Of a DNA stretch of 64,000 nucleotides, positions 33,708-41,827 are shown in pieces (position 1 is the first letter of the stretch; the number at the start of each line of letters is the position of its first letter). Both the position numbers and the translations under genes were made by a program. The notes under the pieces are model-generated. The model was not told the DNA's origin. It ran no database searches and saw only the letters and a list, made by a program, of their open reading frames with translations. This stretch comes from JAVJUV01 sp047314965 (GTDB taxonomy: Bacteria > Pseudomonadota > Alphaproteobacteria > Rhodobacterales > Rhodobacteraceae), in the NCBI RefSeq assembly GCF_047314965.1, contig NZ_JBLBVK010000030.1, forward strand, positions 1 to 64,000, read 5' to 3'.

Positions 33708-33956
33708 ATGGCAAAAATCTTTGAAGACAACCGGACATACGTCCTTGGAGACCCGGAGCTTAATGTTCTGGGGACCCGCGAGAAACTCGCACAATGGCGG
33801 CACCGAATGGTTGGTCCACCTTGGGTCAAGATAGGCCGGAAGGTGGCTTATCTTGGTGCCGATCTGAATGACTGGATGGCGGCGAACCGGACTGATCCGA
33901 GCAAGTCAAGCGGCACGACTACGCGGTCTGAGAGAACTCAGCCGAGGAGTGCCTGA
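33708..33956 (+). CDS. AlpA-like / excisionase-type DNA-binding protein
   Basis: This 82-residue protein has a central stretch LAQWRHRMVGPPWVKIGRKV followed by AYLGADLNDWMAAN. This is the winged-helix pattern of AlpA/MerR-like excisionase proteins, in which the helix after VKIGRKV docks into DNA. Such proteins control integrase expression or excision. It lies downstream of the perfect palindrome at 33608 and precedes a run of tightly packed small genes. Confidence 0.75.
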   Translation: MAKIFEDNRTYVLGDPELNVLGTREKLAQWRHRMVGPPWVKIGRKVAYLGADLNDWMAANRTDPSKSSGTTTRSERTQPRSA

Positions 33957-33957
33957 A

Positions 33958-34269
33958 ATGAAGGCCTCACAAATCAACCAGCAGCATGCTCGGCCGACCC
34001 GAAGCCACCACGAGACCTCCGACGCCTACGGGCGCGTCTTGGCCCATCTCGGCACTCGCCACCGCGTGATCGTGTGCAAAGATGCCATTCAGTGGATACT
34101 GCAGGCGAGACGCGGTCAGAGGCATGGCCAGCCGCGATGGGAGGCCCTGCACTATTGCCGCACCCACGATGCCTTAGTCCGGCTCAGCCATGCCTTCTGC
34201 AGCCGGATTGACCCCGCCGCGCTGACGATCCTGCTGGCCCTTCCCGACCAGATCGGAGGTGCCGCATGA
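33958..34269 (+). CDS. Small unknown protein of the integrated element
   Basis: This 103-residue frame begins one base after the AlpA-like stop (MKASQINQQHARPTRSHHET) and has AYGRVLAHLGTRHRVIVCKD followed by AIQWILQARRG. It overlaps the next frame by four bases. I recognise no named domain. Being packed between AlpA and RepA-like genes is typical of accessory genes in small alphaproteobacterial integrated elements. The stretch with a possible CKDAIQWILQ helix could be involved in nucleic acid binding, but this is a guess. Confidence 0.6.
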   Translation: MKASQINQQHARPTRSHHETSDAYGRVLAHLGTRHRVIVCKDAIQWILQARRGQRHGQPRWEALHYCRTHDALVRLSHAFCSRIDPAALTILLALPDQIGGAA

Positions 34270-34469
34270 GACCCAGAACGAAATGCCCCGACGGTGCGCT
34301 GCAACGCACCACCGGGGCGGAAGAGGAAACTGCTATGCGTGCTAATTTCCACTCCCAGATATATGCGACTTGCGGCGACCTGCAAAGCCGTCATCTCCAG
34401 AAGCGATGCGGTCTCAGTCCGCGCCGCTCGCGCCTGATCGCCGGCCTCTGCTTCGGGGAGGTGCGCTGA
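34266..34469 (+). CDS. Small basic protein of the integrated element
   Basis: This 67-residue frame starts in an ATGA overlap and ends in a TGATG overlap with its neighbours. It is rich in Arg and Cys (MRANFHSQIYATCGDLQSRH is an alternative inner start at residue 24). No family is recognised. The overlaps at both ends are the main evidence that it is translated. Confidence 0.45.
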   Translation: MRPRTKCPDGALQRTTGAEEETAMRANFHSQIYATCGDLQSRHLQKRCGLSPRRSRLIAGLCFGEVR

Positions 34470-34861
34470 TGAGCTGTGAAGTGACACAGAACAATCGTCG
34501 GCGCGTCTGCCGGATGCTCGGCCACACCCTGACGCTGAACGACGATGCCGAAGCCTGGGACGGGCTTTCGCTGGTCATGCGGCACCGCCTGACTGGATAT
34601 GAGCGCGCCTGCCTGCTCATGGCGACCGTTCGCTCGATGGAGACAGAAGACGTGGCCTATGTGCTGCGAGCGATGGAAGAACGGGAAGGCATCGGGATGC
34701 CCTTGCCGCCCGTTCTCGATCCCATCGAGGATGCCACATGGTGGGCGGGTCTTGCCTCGGTGGAAGAGCGCAAAGCGGTTCTCACGGCCGCCTTCCTCAG
34801 CCTGTCTCCGAGAGACCAGGACGCGTTCCTGGCCCATGCCACGCGGAGGGCGGCCGCATGA
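34469..34861 (+). CDS. Unknown acidic protein of the integrated element
   Basis: This 130-residue protein (MSCEVTQNNRRRVCRMLGHT) contains WDGLSLVMRHRLTGYERACL and WWAGLASVEERKAVLTAAFL, which look helical. It overlaps the preceding gene by one base and the RepA-like gene by four. No known family is recognised. It is co-transcribed with the putative replication ATPase and may assist it. Confidence 0.65.
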   Translation: MSCEVTQNNRRRVCRMLGHTLTLNDDAEAWDGLSLVMRHRLTGYERACLLMATVRSMETEDVAYVLRAMEEREGIGMPLPPVLDPIEDATWWAGLASVEERKAVLTAAFLSLSPRDQDAFLAHATRRAAA

Positions 34862-35841
34862 GTTGGGATGCCATGTTCACCAAGGTGGGGGCCGGCAGCA
34901 TGCCGGCCTCCCCCGACCTTCCCCCGATGATCTCGGCGCAGGCACTCCAGCGCACCGCGTTCCCGCCCGTCTCATGGCTTCTCCGGGACATGATCCCAGA
35001 GGGTCTGACGCTGCTGGCAGGCAAGCCAAAGCTGGGGAAGTCCTGGCTGGCTCTGCAACTGGGATACGGGGTGGCAACCGGATGCGAAGTGCTGGGCCGT
35101 CCCGTAGACCAGGGCCGCGTTCTCTACGCGGCGCTGGAGGACAATCCCCGGAGGCTCAAGTCCCGGCTCCAGAAGAGCACCCCTCCCTTTGCCGAATGGC
35201 CCGAGACCCTGTCCTTCGTCACCGAGTGGCCGCGCCTTGACGCAGGCGGTCTCGACACCTTCGAGGCCTGGGTCTCCCATACACCAGACGCGAAGCTGCT
35301 GATCGTGGATACTCTTGCGACGGTGCGCCCAAATGGGAACGCCAAGGAGAGCCAGTACCAGGGGGACTACGCAGCGCTACGTGGCCTCCACAGGCTCGCC
35401 AATGACACTGGTCTCTCCATCATCGCGGTTCACCATGTCCGGAAGGCCGACGCCGACGATCCGTTCGACACGGTCTCGGGATCAACAGGTCTGACAGGGG
35501 CCGCGGATACCACGCTGATCCTGACCAAGACGACGGACGGTGTCGTGCTCTACGGGCGCGGCCGAGACCTGCCCGAGTTCGAGAGCGCGCTTGGCTTCGA
35601 TCCCGGCTCCTGCCTCTGGTCCGACCTCGGCCGTCCGTCCGACGTGTTCGGCAGCGAGACCCGGCAGGCCATCCGTATGGCCCTCAAGGCAGGCAAGCAG
35701 ACACCGTCTGAGATATCCGAACATGGCGATCTGGACTACGAGCTCTGTGCGAAGACGCTCCAGCGCATGGTCGAAGGCGGCGAGATCGAGAAAGGTGGGC
35801 GTGGCCGCTACCGCCTCACTCCTGATCCGTTGTCCAGTTAA
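34858..35841 (+). CDS. RepA-like AAA ATPase / replicative helicase
   Basis: This 327-residue protein has a RecA-fold ATPase core of the AAA_25/RepA type. Its features are TLLAGKPKLGKSWLALQLGYG (Walker A, about residue 55), DAKLLIVDTLATVRPNG (Walker B), and SIIAVHHVRKADADDPFD (arginine-finger/sensor region). A winged helix follows at the C-terminus (DLDYELCAKTLQRMVEGGEI). It resembles the hexameric RepA helicase of broad-host-range plasmids and related proteins in integrated elements. The start overlaps the preceding gene (ATGA). TGTCCA motifs begin in its last codons. Confidence 0.85.
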   Translation: MSWDAMFTKVGAGSMPASPDLPPMISAQALQRTAFPPVSWLLRDMIPEGLTLLAGKPKLGKSWLALQLGYGVATGCEVLGRPVDQGRVLYAALEDNPRRLKSRLQKSTPPFAEWPETLSFVTEWPRLDAGGLDTFEAWVSHTPDAKLLIVDTLATVRPNGNAKESQYQGDYAALRGLHRLANDTGLSIIAVHHVRKADADDPFDTVSGSTGLTGAADTTLILTKTTDGVVLYGRGRDLPEFESALGFDPGSCLWSDLGRPSDVFGSETRQAIRMALKAGKQTPSEISEHGDLDYELCAKTLQRMVEGGEIEKGGRGRYRLTPDPLSS

Positions 35842-35908
35842 AACCCTGTCCAATCTGTCCATTTGTCCAGAACGCCTCACTGAAATGGACAATTGGACAG
35901 TTTGGACA
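35831..35908. repeat. Array of TGTCCA (x4) and TGGACA (x3) motifs
   Basis: Direct TGTCCA motifs begin at 35831, 35847, 35856 and 35864; the complement TGGACA begins at 35886, 35894 and 35903. Spacing is mostly 8-9 bases, and the two groups face each other around a 16-base centre. Placed right after the RepA-like gene, the array resembles iterons of a replication origin or an operator of this element. Confidence 0.6.
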
Positions 35909-36097
35909 CCCCCCGGCATTGACGTGGCTCAATGGCCGCTGTTCGCCCTTAAGCGGTCATCTGAGTGATTGAGGCAGATGTCGCCTTCGAGCCCGAAGCG
36001 GACCTGCGCGGGAAGCGAATAATATACCATTGTTTGGGTGGATCAGAGCCTCGCAGCAACCGAGAAACGGAGGCTCAGATCATGCGCCACTTCTTAT

Positions 36098-37081
36098 TTA
36101 TCCGATGCTAAGTAGTAATCTTACCAGTGCAGCCTGTGTTCTCACGCCGGTCTTGGTGTATACTCTTGCGAGATGGGTGCGCGCAGTTGTAACGCTGATC
36201 GACTGTTTGTTTGCGGCGGACCTCAGGCTTTTTCCCAGCGCAATTTCACGCGCTATACGAAGCTGGCCGGGCGAAAGTCCGAAAACGGTTTTTGCGAACC
36301 GCAATCGGCGCTCAAGGTCTTCTTCACCGCTTATGCGTACGTAGGTGATGCAATCGCGAATCGAAACCTGGATGACGGCAACGCCTCCACAATCTTTCCG
36401 CCCGAGAACTACCGGGTACTGCGCCGGACCGCAGAACTCATCTGAAATTCTATGAGTTTCGAAGAAGCCATGATGGTTTCCGGATTGAGTGATCGCGCCT
36501 TGAAGCACCCCGTCCCATTCAGGCCTTTTGGCACGCAACTTGCCTTGGGACGCTCGCAGCAAGGGGTGCTTGTCCAGAAGTCCGAGCGTCGCCTGGCTCG
36601 CCCAGACGATGTTTCCTGCCCCGTCAACCCCAACGAAATGACCGGTCGCGCCCTCGATCTCTCGTTGGACAAATGAGTTGAAAACGATCTTCCATTGATC
36701 AGCAACGCGCCGCAGAATCCTGACATCGAAACTCCGAAGGTTCGCTCCGGTGGCGGTCCTCGACCAACTGTCGAACACAGCCCAGGCCAAATCACCGACC
36801 AGCTTGATACGCATGTTCTCCTGCCCAAAATCGACTAGGTCGGGTGTCAATCCTTCACGGAACACTCGTTTCATATGAGAGGCCACGGCCGGCCAGCCTT
36901 CGAGCACGGTCAAGCCTGCGACGTTGGAAACCAAGACGTCGTGCGTGTCATCATTTTGCACGAAGCAAGCGGCCCAGGCGTCGAAGTCCTTCTTCTGAAA
37001 TGCGAGCGTCTCCGCACGAATGACTTTCGCAACGGCCGACAACGCATCGGCTTCGGGAGTCTCATCAGGTTCGGAGCACAT
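36098..37081 (-). CDS. LuxR-type regulator with NTF2-like N-terminal domain
   Basis: This 327-residue regulator has a SnoaL/DUF4440-like NTF2 fold at the N-terminus (about 1-130: FQKKDFDAWAACFVQNDDTH; IKLVGDLAWAVFDSWSR). A middle PAS-like part follows (GHFVGVDGAGNIVWASQATL), then a C-terminal LuxR HTH (LSPGQLRIAREIALGKSLRS, then TTARTHLARVYTKTG). No receiver or autoinducer domain is present. The ATG at 37081 is the first ATG; TTG 37135 would add 18 residues, and no start has a good ribosome binding site. It stands alone, reading away from the secreted protein gene at 37186. Confidence 0.85.
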   Translation of the reverse strand: MCSEPDETPEADALSAVAKVIRAETLAFQKKDFDAWAACFVQNDDTHDVLVSNVAGLTVLEGWPAVASHMKRVFREGLTPDLVDFGQENMRIKLVGDLAWAVFDSWSRTATGANLRSFDVRILRRVADQWKIVFNSFVQREIEGATGHFVGVDGAGNIVWASQATLGLLDKHPLLRASQGKLRAKRPEWDGVLQGAITQSGNHHGFFETHRISDEFCGPAQYPVVLGRKDCGGVAVIQVSIRDCITYVRISGEEDLERRLRFAKTVFGLSPGQLRIAREIALGKSLRSAANKQSISVTTARTHLARVYTKTGVRTQAALVRLLLSIG

Positions 37082-37185
37082 ATGGTTAAGATTAACCCAA
37101 ACCGACACTGCATTCGATGATAGTTTAGCCAACAAACCTTGACGTTGGGCGCTTGTTTGCTTGGGGTCTGCCCCGGTGCTGAGGC

Positions 37186-37719
37186 TTAGTCGTGGATGAC
37201 CTTGACGGAAGTGAAGCCCACCGGTCCATCAGGTGTCGCGCTAACGTCCACGATCAGAGAATATGACATTCCGGATATTTCCTGCTCGACCACGACTTGA
37301 TAGTTCTCGCCCGATGGGCCGGTCGCGAGATCTTTTCGCAGTATCGTCTTGCCGTAGTCATCCAATATTTCTTGGCCATCTACGATCAGTCGGTCCACCC
37401 GCGTCGAGTTAACCGTTTCCGCGGCCGTGATGTCGGGCCGGGGGTTGTGGGTCATTGCCAAACAAAGAAACCCCTCATCAAACGAGTGGAACTGCTCACA
37501 ATGGTGTTTTGGCTCCGCCGATATCACGCAATCCCGGCCATTACCTTGCGCATCCAGGACCAAGTGGATCGACATGAATCTGCCTTTCTCTGGCAGTGCC
37601 GGACAACCTGCGCTTTCCAGGTCAACTTCACCGGCAAGGGCTAAGGACGGCGCAGCAAACATCGATGCGCATACAAGTATGCTAACGCGGCCTAGACTTA
37701 AACTTTCAAAGTAGAACAT
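37186..37719 (-). CDS. Secreted protein of unknown function
   Basis: This 177-residue protein has a signal peptide (SILVCASMFAAPSLALAG). A compact mature domain contains several cysteines (SAGCPALPEKGRF, GRDCVISAEPKHHCEQF, GFLCLAM) that could form disulfides in the periplasm. No known family is recognised. It lies on the minus strand just upstream of the LuxR gene and could be in the same transcript, the gap being about 100 bases. Confidence 0.7.
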   Translation of the reverse strand: MFYFESLSLGRVSILVCASMFAAPSLALAGEVDLESAGCPALPEKGRFMSIHLVLDAQGNGRDCVISAEPKHHCEQFHSFDEGFLCLAMTHNPRPDITAAETVNSTRVDRLIVDGQEILDDYGKTILRKDLATGPSGENYQVVVEQEISGMSYSLIVDVSATPDGPVGFTSVKVIHD

Positions 37720-38420
37720 CCAAAGACCCCAAGCCGTTTCTCGCTATTGATGTCACCGATAGTGTCGCAGATGTTCTTCGACGTCTGTCCTCCAAATTGA
37801 CTACAAATCGCGACAGGGTTCTCAACTCTAAGCTGCGTTCTCGCGGAGCGCTCTTCGAGCAGACATCCTTCATGATGTGACCTCGGACGCGCGCGGTTCC
37901 GGCGTAGCTATCTCGGCGAGACGCAGGTGTTCCGGCCCTCCGTATCTGTCCTGGACCACGGCCTTCATCGGTTTGTCCCCTTGTTCGGATGGTTGCTATG
38001 ACGACAAACCGGTTCTTCTTATTGATCGGCTTGGAGCTTGGGGTTTTGCACGTAGCGCACAAGGTTTGCCTTGAGCGAGGTCAATTCGTCTTGCGCCTTG
38101 CGAACTCGATCATCGGTTGCTTTGTTCCGCCAATCAGACCGTTGCACAACACCCGCGCCTTCAGTCCGGACCGATTGGTCGGACCTCGCCGGAAAGCCCA
38201 GACCATTCTGCCATTTCGACCCCTGAGGGAAATACTGCTTACGGTGGTGAAGTCTGACACATGCGGACATCGCATGCGCCGACGAAGATAAGCGCTCCAC
38301 ACCTTTTTTGGAGTTCACCCGTCCTCAGCGGGCACTTGATCCAGGTCATTGTGGGAAGCGGGTTTGTTCTGTTTTTTTGTCATACGGAATTAGGAACTAT
38401 TTGGCCTGGGGGCTCGGTCG
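37720..38420. other. About 700 bases without a convincing gene
   Basis: Open frames here are short and unrelated to known proteins. The composition is intermediate, and the stretch could hold a decayed gene: a minus-strand frame at 38019-38318 (RKQYFPQGSKWQNGLGFPAR) is the longest candidate, without recognisable family. The promoter of the 2TM-reductase operon probably lies in 38300-38420. Confidence 0.4.
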
Positions 38421-38729
38421 TTGTCTCATACCGATCAATACGCAATCGCCCGACGGCGTGCCGTTGCCAAGTACGGGTTCTTCGTTCACGCAGCCGTCTA
38501 TGCCGCTGTGATGGTGTTGTTGGTGGTCATCAATCTGGTGATCTCACCAGGCAACATCTGGTTCATCTGGCCGTTGATTGGATGGGGATTTGCCGTTGCG
38601 CTGCACGGACTACGTGTATTTGTGCTGGCTGACAGAAACGACATCCTCGATGCGTTGACAGAGCGCGAGCTTCGCCAGTCAGACATCGGTAAACCGAAAG
38701 AAGGTGTGCCTCGGACGCAGCCGAAGTAG
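38421..38729 (+). CDS. 2TM-domain small membrane protein
   Basis: This 102-residue protein has two membrane helices separated by a short loop. The pattern is RRRAVAKYGFFVHAAVYAAV, INLVISPGNIWFIWPLIGWG and FAVALHGLRVFV, matching the 2TM family (a bacterial domain also found next to histidine kinases). The start appears to be TTG at 38421, preceded by a G-rich stretch; a true start elsewhere is possible. Its stop overlaps the GTG of the reductase gene (TAGTG), indicating one transcript. Confidence 0.75.
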   Translation: MSHTDQYAIARRRAVAKYGFFVHAAVYAAVMVLLVVINLVISPGNIWFIWPLIGWGFAVALHGLRVFVLADRNDILDALTERELRQSDIGKPKEGVPRTQPK

Positions 38730-39979
38730 TGGCCGGGCGAGAGTTCGATATCGTTCTATGGGGCGCGACCGGGGCCACGGGGCGCCGCGCCGCGCACCAT
38801 CTTGCCCGACGTTGCGCTGAGTGTGGACTCTCGCTGGCCATCGGCGGCCGGAACGAGGCAAAACTGAAAGCCCTGCGGCAGGATCTACCCGACGTGGGTC
38901 TCTCAATTGCCGTGGTGATAGGCAACAGCCATGACGCCGCTTTCATGGAAGCCATGAGCGCTCGGACGCACGTGGTGGCGTCCACCACGGGGCCTTTCGC
39001 GCTCTACGGAAGCGAACTGGTGGCGGCCTGTGCCAAGAACGGAACGCACTACTGCGATCTATCGGCGGAACCGCAATGGATGCGCGCCATGATCGACGCG
39101 CATGAAATTGAAGCTCGTGAAAGCGGCGCGCGGATCGTGCATTCCTGCGGACATGACTCGATCCCCTCCGATCTCGGCGTGCAGTTCCTGCAGGAGGCAG
39201 CGCGCGCCCGCTACGGCCAGCCGTGCCGGCGCGTCGCGACCCGCGTGACGCGGATGAAGGGCGGCTTCAGCGGCGGAACGGCCGCGAGTTTCCTCAATGC
39301 CATGCGGCTGCGTGAAACAGACCCGGAGTTCAGCCGGTTGTCCGTCGATCCGTATGCGCTGTGCCCCGAGGGAATGCGGGACGGTCCCGACGGCCCGGAC
39401 CGCATGATGCCGATCGAGGTGACCTGGGACGCCAATCTGAAGGCCTGGACCAAGCCCTATTTCATGGGTCCGATGAATGCCAAGGTCGTGCGGCGCACCA
39501 ATGCGATCATGGGTTACCCCTATGGGCGGGACTTCCGCTACCAGGAGACCGGCCTGACCGGTGGCGGGGTCGGGAGCTGGTGGGCTGCGATGCGCGATAC
39601 CCTTTTCGGCCGGCTGTTTCTTATCGCCATGTCGATCCCCGCGACCAGGCGGATGCTTGAACGGCGGGTTCTGCCAAAATCCGGGGAAGGTCCGAGCAAA
39701 GAGGTGCGCGAAGCCGGCTCATACGAAATCGTGCAGGTGGGCGAGATGCCGGACGGAACCATCCTGAAGGCGCGGATCACCGGGCAGGGCGACCCAGGTG
39801 TGCGCTCGACGACGCTTATGCTGACGGAGGCGGCGCTGTGTCTGCGGCAGGACGCGGGGAAGATCACGGTCGGAGGAGGGTTCTGGACGCCTGCGTCCGC
39901 GATGGGGCCGCTCTTGCGGGACCGTATCGTGCAACACGCGGGACTGTCCTTCGACCTGATCGAGAATCCGCACCCCTGA
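38729..39979 (+). CDS. Saccharopine dehydrogenase-like / trans-acting enoyl reductase family protein
   Basis: This 416-residue NAD(P)-binding protein has an N-terminal Rossmann motif VLWGATGATGRRAA and the family signatures STTGPFALYGSELVAAC, HYCDLSAEPQWMR and SCGHDSIPSDLGV. Members include enoyl reductases that act with polyketide or lipid synthases. It begins with GTG in an overlap with the 2TM gene and is followed 45 bases later by a flavoprotein gene. Together they suggest a reductive lipid or isoprenoid step, unconfirmed. Confidence 0.85.
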   Translation: MAGREFDIVLWGATGATGRRAAHHLARRCAECGLSLAIGGRNEAKLKALRQDLPDVGLSIAVVIGNSHDAAFMEAMSARTHVVASTTGPFALYGSELVAACAKNGTHYCDLSAEPQWMRAMIDAHEIEARESGARIVHSCGHDSIPSDLGVQFLQEAARARYGQPCRRVATRVTRMKGGFSGGTAASFLNAMRLRETDPEFSRLSVDPYALCPEGMRDGPDGPDRMMPIEVTWDANLKAWTKPYFMGPMNAKVVRRTNAIMGYPYGRDFRYQETGLTGGGVGSWWAAMRDTLFGRLFLIAMSIPATRRMLERRVLPKSGEGPSKEVREAGSYEIVQVGEMPDGTILKARITGQGDPGVRSTTLMLTEAALCLRQDAGKITVGGGFWTPASAMGPLLRDRIVQHAGLSFDLIENPHP

Positions 39980-40024
39980 ATTAACAGGGGCCGCGCAGTT
40001 GAAAGAACGAGGAGGATTTGGACC

Positions 40025-41578
40025 ATGACCGACACTGCTAAGACTGACTGGGATGCCATCGTCATCGGATCGGGCATGGGTGGTATGGCGGCAGCTGCTG
40101 CGTTATCGAAGGCCGGAAACAATGTGCTTCTGTTGGAGCAATACCAAGCACTGGGCGGTCTGACCCACAGTTTCACCATCGATGGCTTCCATTGGGACGC
40201 GGGCATCCACTATCTCAATCATGTCGCCCCGGAAGATCGTGAGCGGCGCATTCTGGACTGGCTGTCGGATACACCGATCGAGTTTGCCTCGATGGGCACG
40301 ATCTTTGACAACGTCCATATCGGAGATGCCCCGCCGCTGGCCCTGTCTCGGCCCTATGAGGCGCAGGCGCGCGACTTGAAGGACAGGTTCCCCGAAGAGG
40401 CGGAGGCCATCGACGCATGGACCGCTGCGCTGAAAGATGGCCGGGATGCCGTGCTCAAGGTCACCGCGACCCGCGCGATGCCCGGCTTCGTCGGCACGGC
40501 GCTGAAGTGGTGGCACAGCCACGACATCGAACGCTGGTGCAAGCGCACGACGCAGGAGGTGATCGACGAGATAACCGACAATCCCGTTCTCGCAGAGGCC
40601 TTGGCCGCGCAGTGGTTCGATCATGGTGGCAGGCCCAGCAAGGCCAGCTTCGCCATGCATGCCCTGATCACAGGGGGCTACCTGCAAAGCGGCGCCTGGT
40701 ATCCGAAGGGCGGGGGGGCAGCCTTTGCCGAGCATATCCTGCCGACGATCACGAAAGCGGGAGGCGAGGCTCGGGCCAACACCAGGGTCGAGACACTTCT
40801 GATCGAGGACGACCGGGTCGTCGGGGTGCGGACAGCCGAGGGGGAGGAGATCCGCGCGGATACGGTGATCTCGGATATCGGGGCCCGCGAAACGGTAAAC
40901 ACGCTGCTCCCCAAGGATTGCGGACACCAGGACTGGATCGACGAAATCAACGCCCTGCCGCACTCGGTCGCCCATTTCAGCCTGTTCGTGGGCTACGAGG
41001 GCGATATCGAACGTGCCGGGGCAACGCGGTCGAACCACTGGATCTACCCGGAAGGAAAGGTCGATGTCGTCTGGACCGACGCGCCCGACTCCCCGCCACC
41101 CGGCCTGTTCGTGTCCTTCGCCTCGTTGAAGGACCCCGCCCATGACCCCGGACCCTCGCAGAAATACGCCGGCGAAATCGTCGCCTGGGTCGACTGGTCG
41201 GCGGTGGAGACATGGGCGGGCAAGGAGCCGGGCTCGCGGGGTCAGGATTACGACGACTTCAAGGCCAAGGTGGCGGACAAAATGTTCAAGCTATTCGAGT
41301 CCTATTTCCCGGACCTCGCCAAGCTTGTCGTCTTCCGCAATCTCTCGACGCCGCTCACGACCCGCGCGATCACGGGGCATCACAAGGGCGCCTTCTACGG
41401 GATCGACACAACGCCCGACCGGCTGATGAGCGAAGCACTGCAAACCCGAACGCCTGTACCGGGGCTGTTCCTTGCAGGACAGGACGTGCTGAGCCCGGGT
41501 ATCCCCGGTGCACTCTGGGGAGGTGTTCTGGCTGCGGCCTCCGTTGATCCGATGCTGTTTCGGCAAATGCCGAGCTAG
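40025..41578 (+). CDS. CrtI/retinol-saturase-like FAD-dependent oxidoreductase
   Basis: This 517-residue flavoprotein has an N-terminal dinucleotide motif IGSGMGGMAAAAALSKAG with LLLEQYQALGG. The family C-terminal FAD motif is GLFLAGQDVLSPGIPGALWGG. Similar proteins include carotenoid isomerases and all-trans-retinol 13,14-reductase, which reduce or isomerise polyene and lipid substrates. GAGGAGGA precedes the ATG. It probably forms a pathway with the enoyl-reductase-like gene upstream. Substrate unknown. Confidence 0.87.
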   Translation: MTDTAKTDWDAIVIGSGMGGMAAAAALSKAGNNVLLLEQYQALGGLTHSFTIDGFHWDAGIHYLNHVAPEDRERRILDWLSDTPIEFASMGTIFDNVHIGDAPPLALSRPYEAQARDLKDRFPEEAEAIDAWTAALKDGRDAVLKVTATRAMPGFVGTALKWWHSHDIERWCKRTTQEVIDEITDNPVLAEALAAQWFDHGGRPSKASFAMHALITGGYLQSGAWYPKGGGAAFAEHILPTITKAGGEARANTRVETLLIEDDRVVGVRTAEGEEIRADTVISDIGARETVNTLLPKDCGHQDWIDEINALPHSVAHFSLFVGYEGDIERAGATRSNHWIYPEGKVDVVWTDAPDSPPPGLFVSFASLKDPAHDPGPSQKYAGEIVAWVDWSAVETWAGKEPGSRGQDYDDFKAKVADKMFKLFESYFPDLAKLVVFRNLSTPLTTRAITGHHKGAFYGIDTTPDRLMSEALQTRTPVPGLFLAGQDVLSPGIPGALWGGVLAAASVDPMLFRQMPS

Positions 41579-41754
41579 ACGGCGAGAGACGATGCGGACT
41601 GAACAAACAGCCAGGCGCAACTCTCGAACCGCGATAGAGCTAGGGCGCAGGTGCGCTTTGGCAGTCTCGCCCCAAAAGATCTTCGCCTTTCCAGAGCTGA
41701 ACGCGAAACCGGACGGCCAAGACTGACAATGATCGAAAGCAAAGGAAAACGAGC

Positions 41755-41827
41755 ATGCATTGGGTACTCTTGGCCTTGGGGGTTGGCATTGAAATCCTCG
41801 CCAGCGCGTCACTCAAATTGTCCGATG
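41755..41827 (+). pseudogene. Small multidrug resistance (SMR) transporter gene, truncated by IS6 element
   Basis: The frame reads MHWVLLALGVGIEILASASL then KLSDG, the first helix of EmrE/SugE-type proteins including the conserved Glu and Lys positions, and then runs into the IS left terminus at 41828. AAGGAAA precedes the ATG. Only 24 codons remain and no downstream part is found on the other side of the element, so the rest has been deleted rather than merely interrupted. Confidence 0.7.

Larger units (their letters stand above)
31393..35908. mobile_element. Integrated element next to tRNA-Ser; right end not located
   Basis: A tyrosine integrase begins about 150 bases after the tRNA. It is followed by an unknown gene, an AlpA-like protein, short overlapping ORFs, a RepA-like ATPase and a motif array. 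This layout fits a small integrative element or phage satellite using the tRNA 3' end as attachment site. I found no copy of the tRNA 3' sequence downstream inside the window. The right limit given is only the end of the motif array, and genes up to 41 kb could also belong. Confidence 0.6.

Noticed and set aside
38019..38318. Minus-strand frame as a gene in the gap before the 2TM gene
   Set aside because: No family, no ribosome binding site, and a competing frame of similar quality covers the same bases; kept as a note only.
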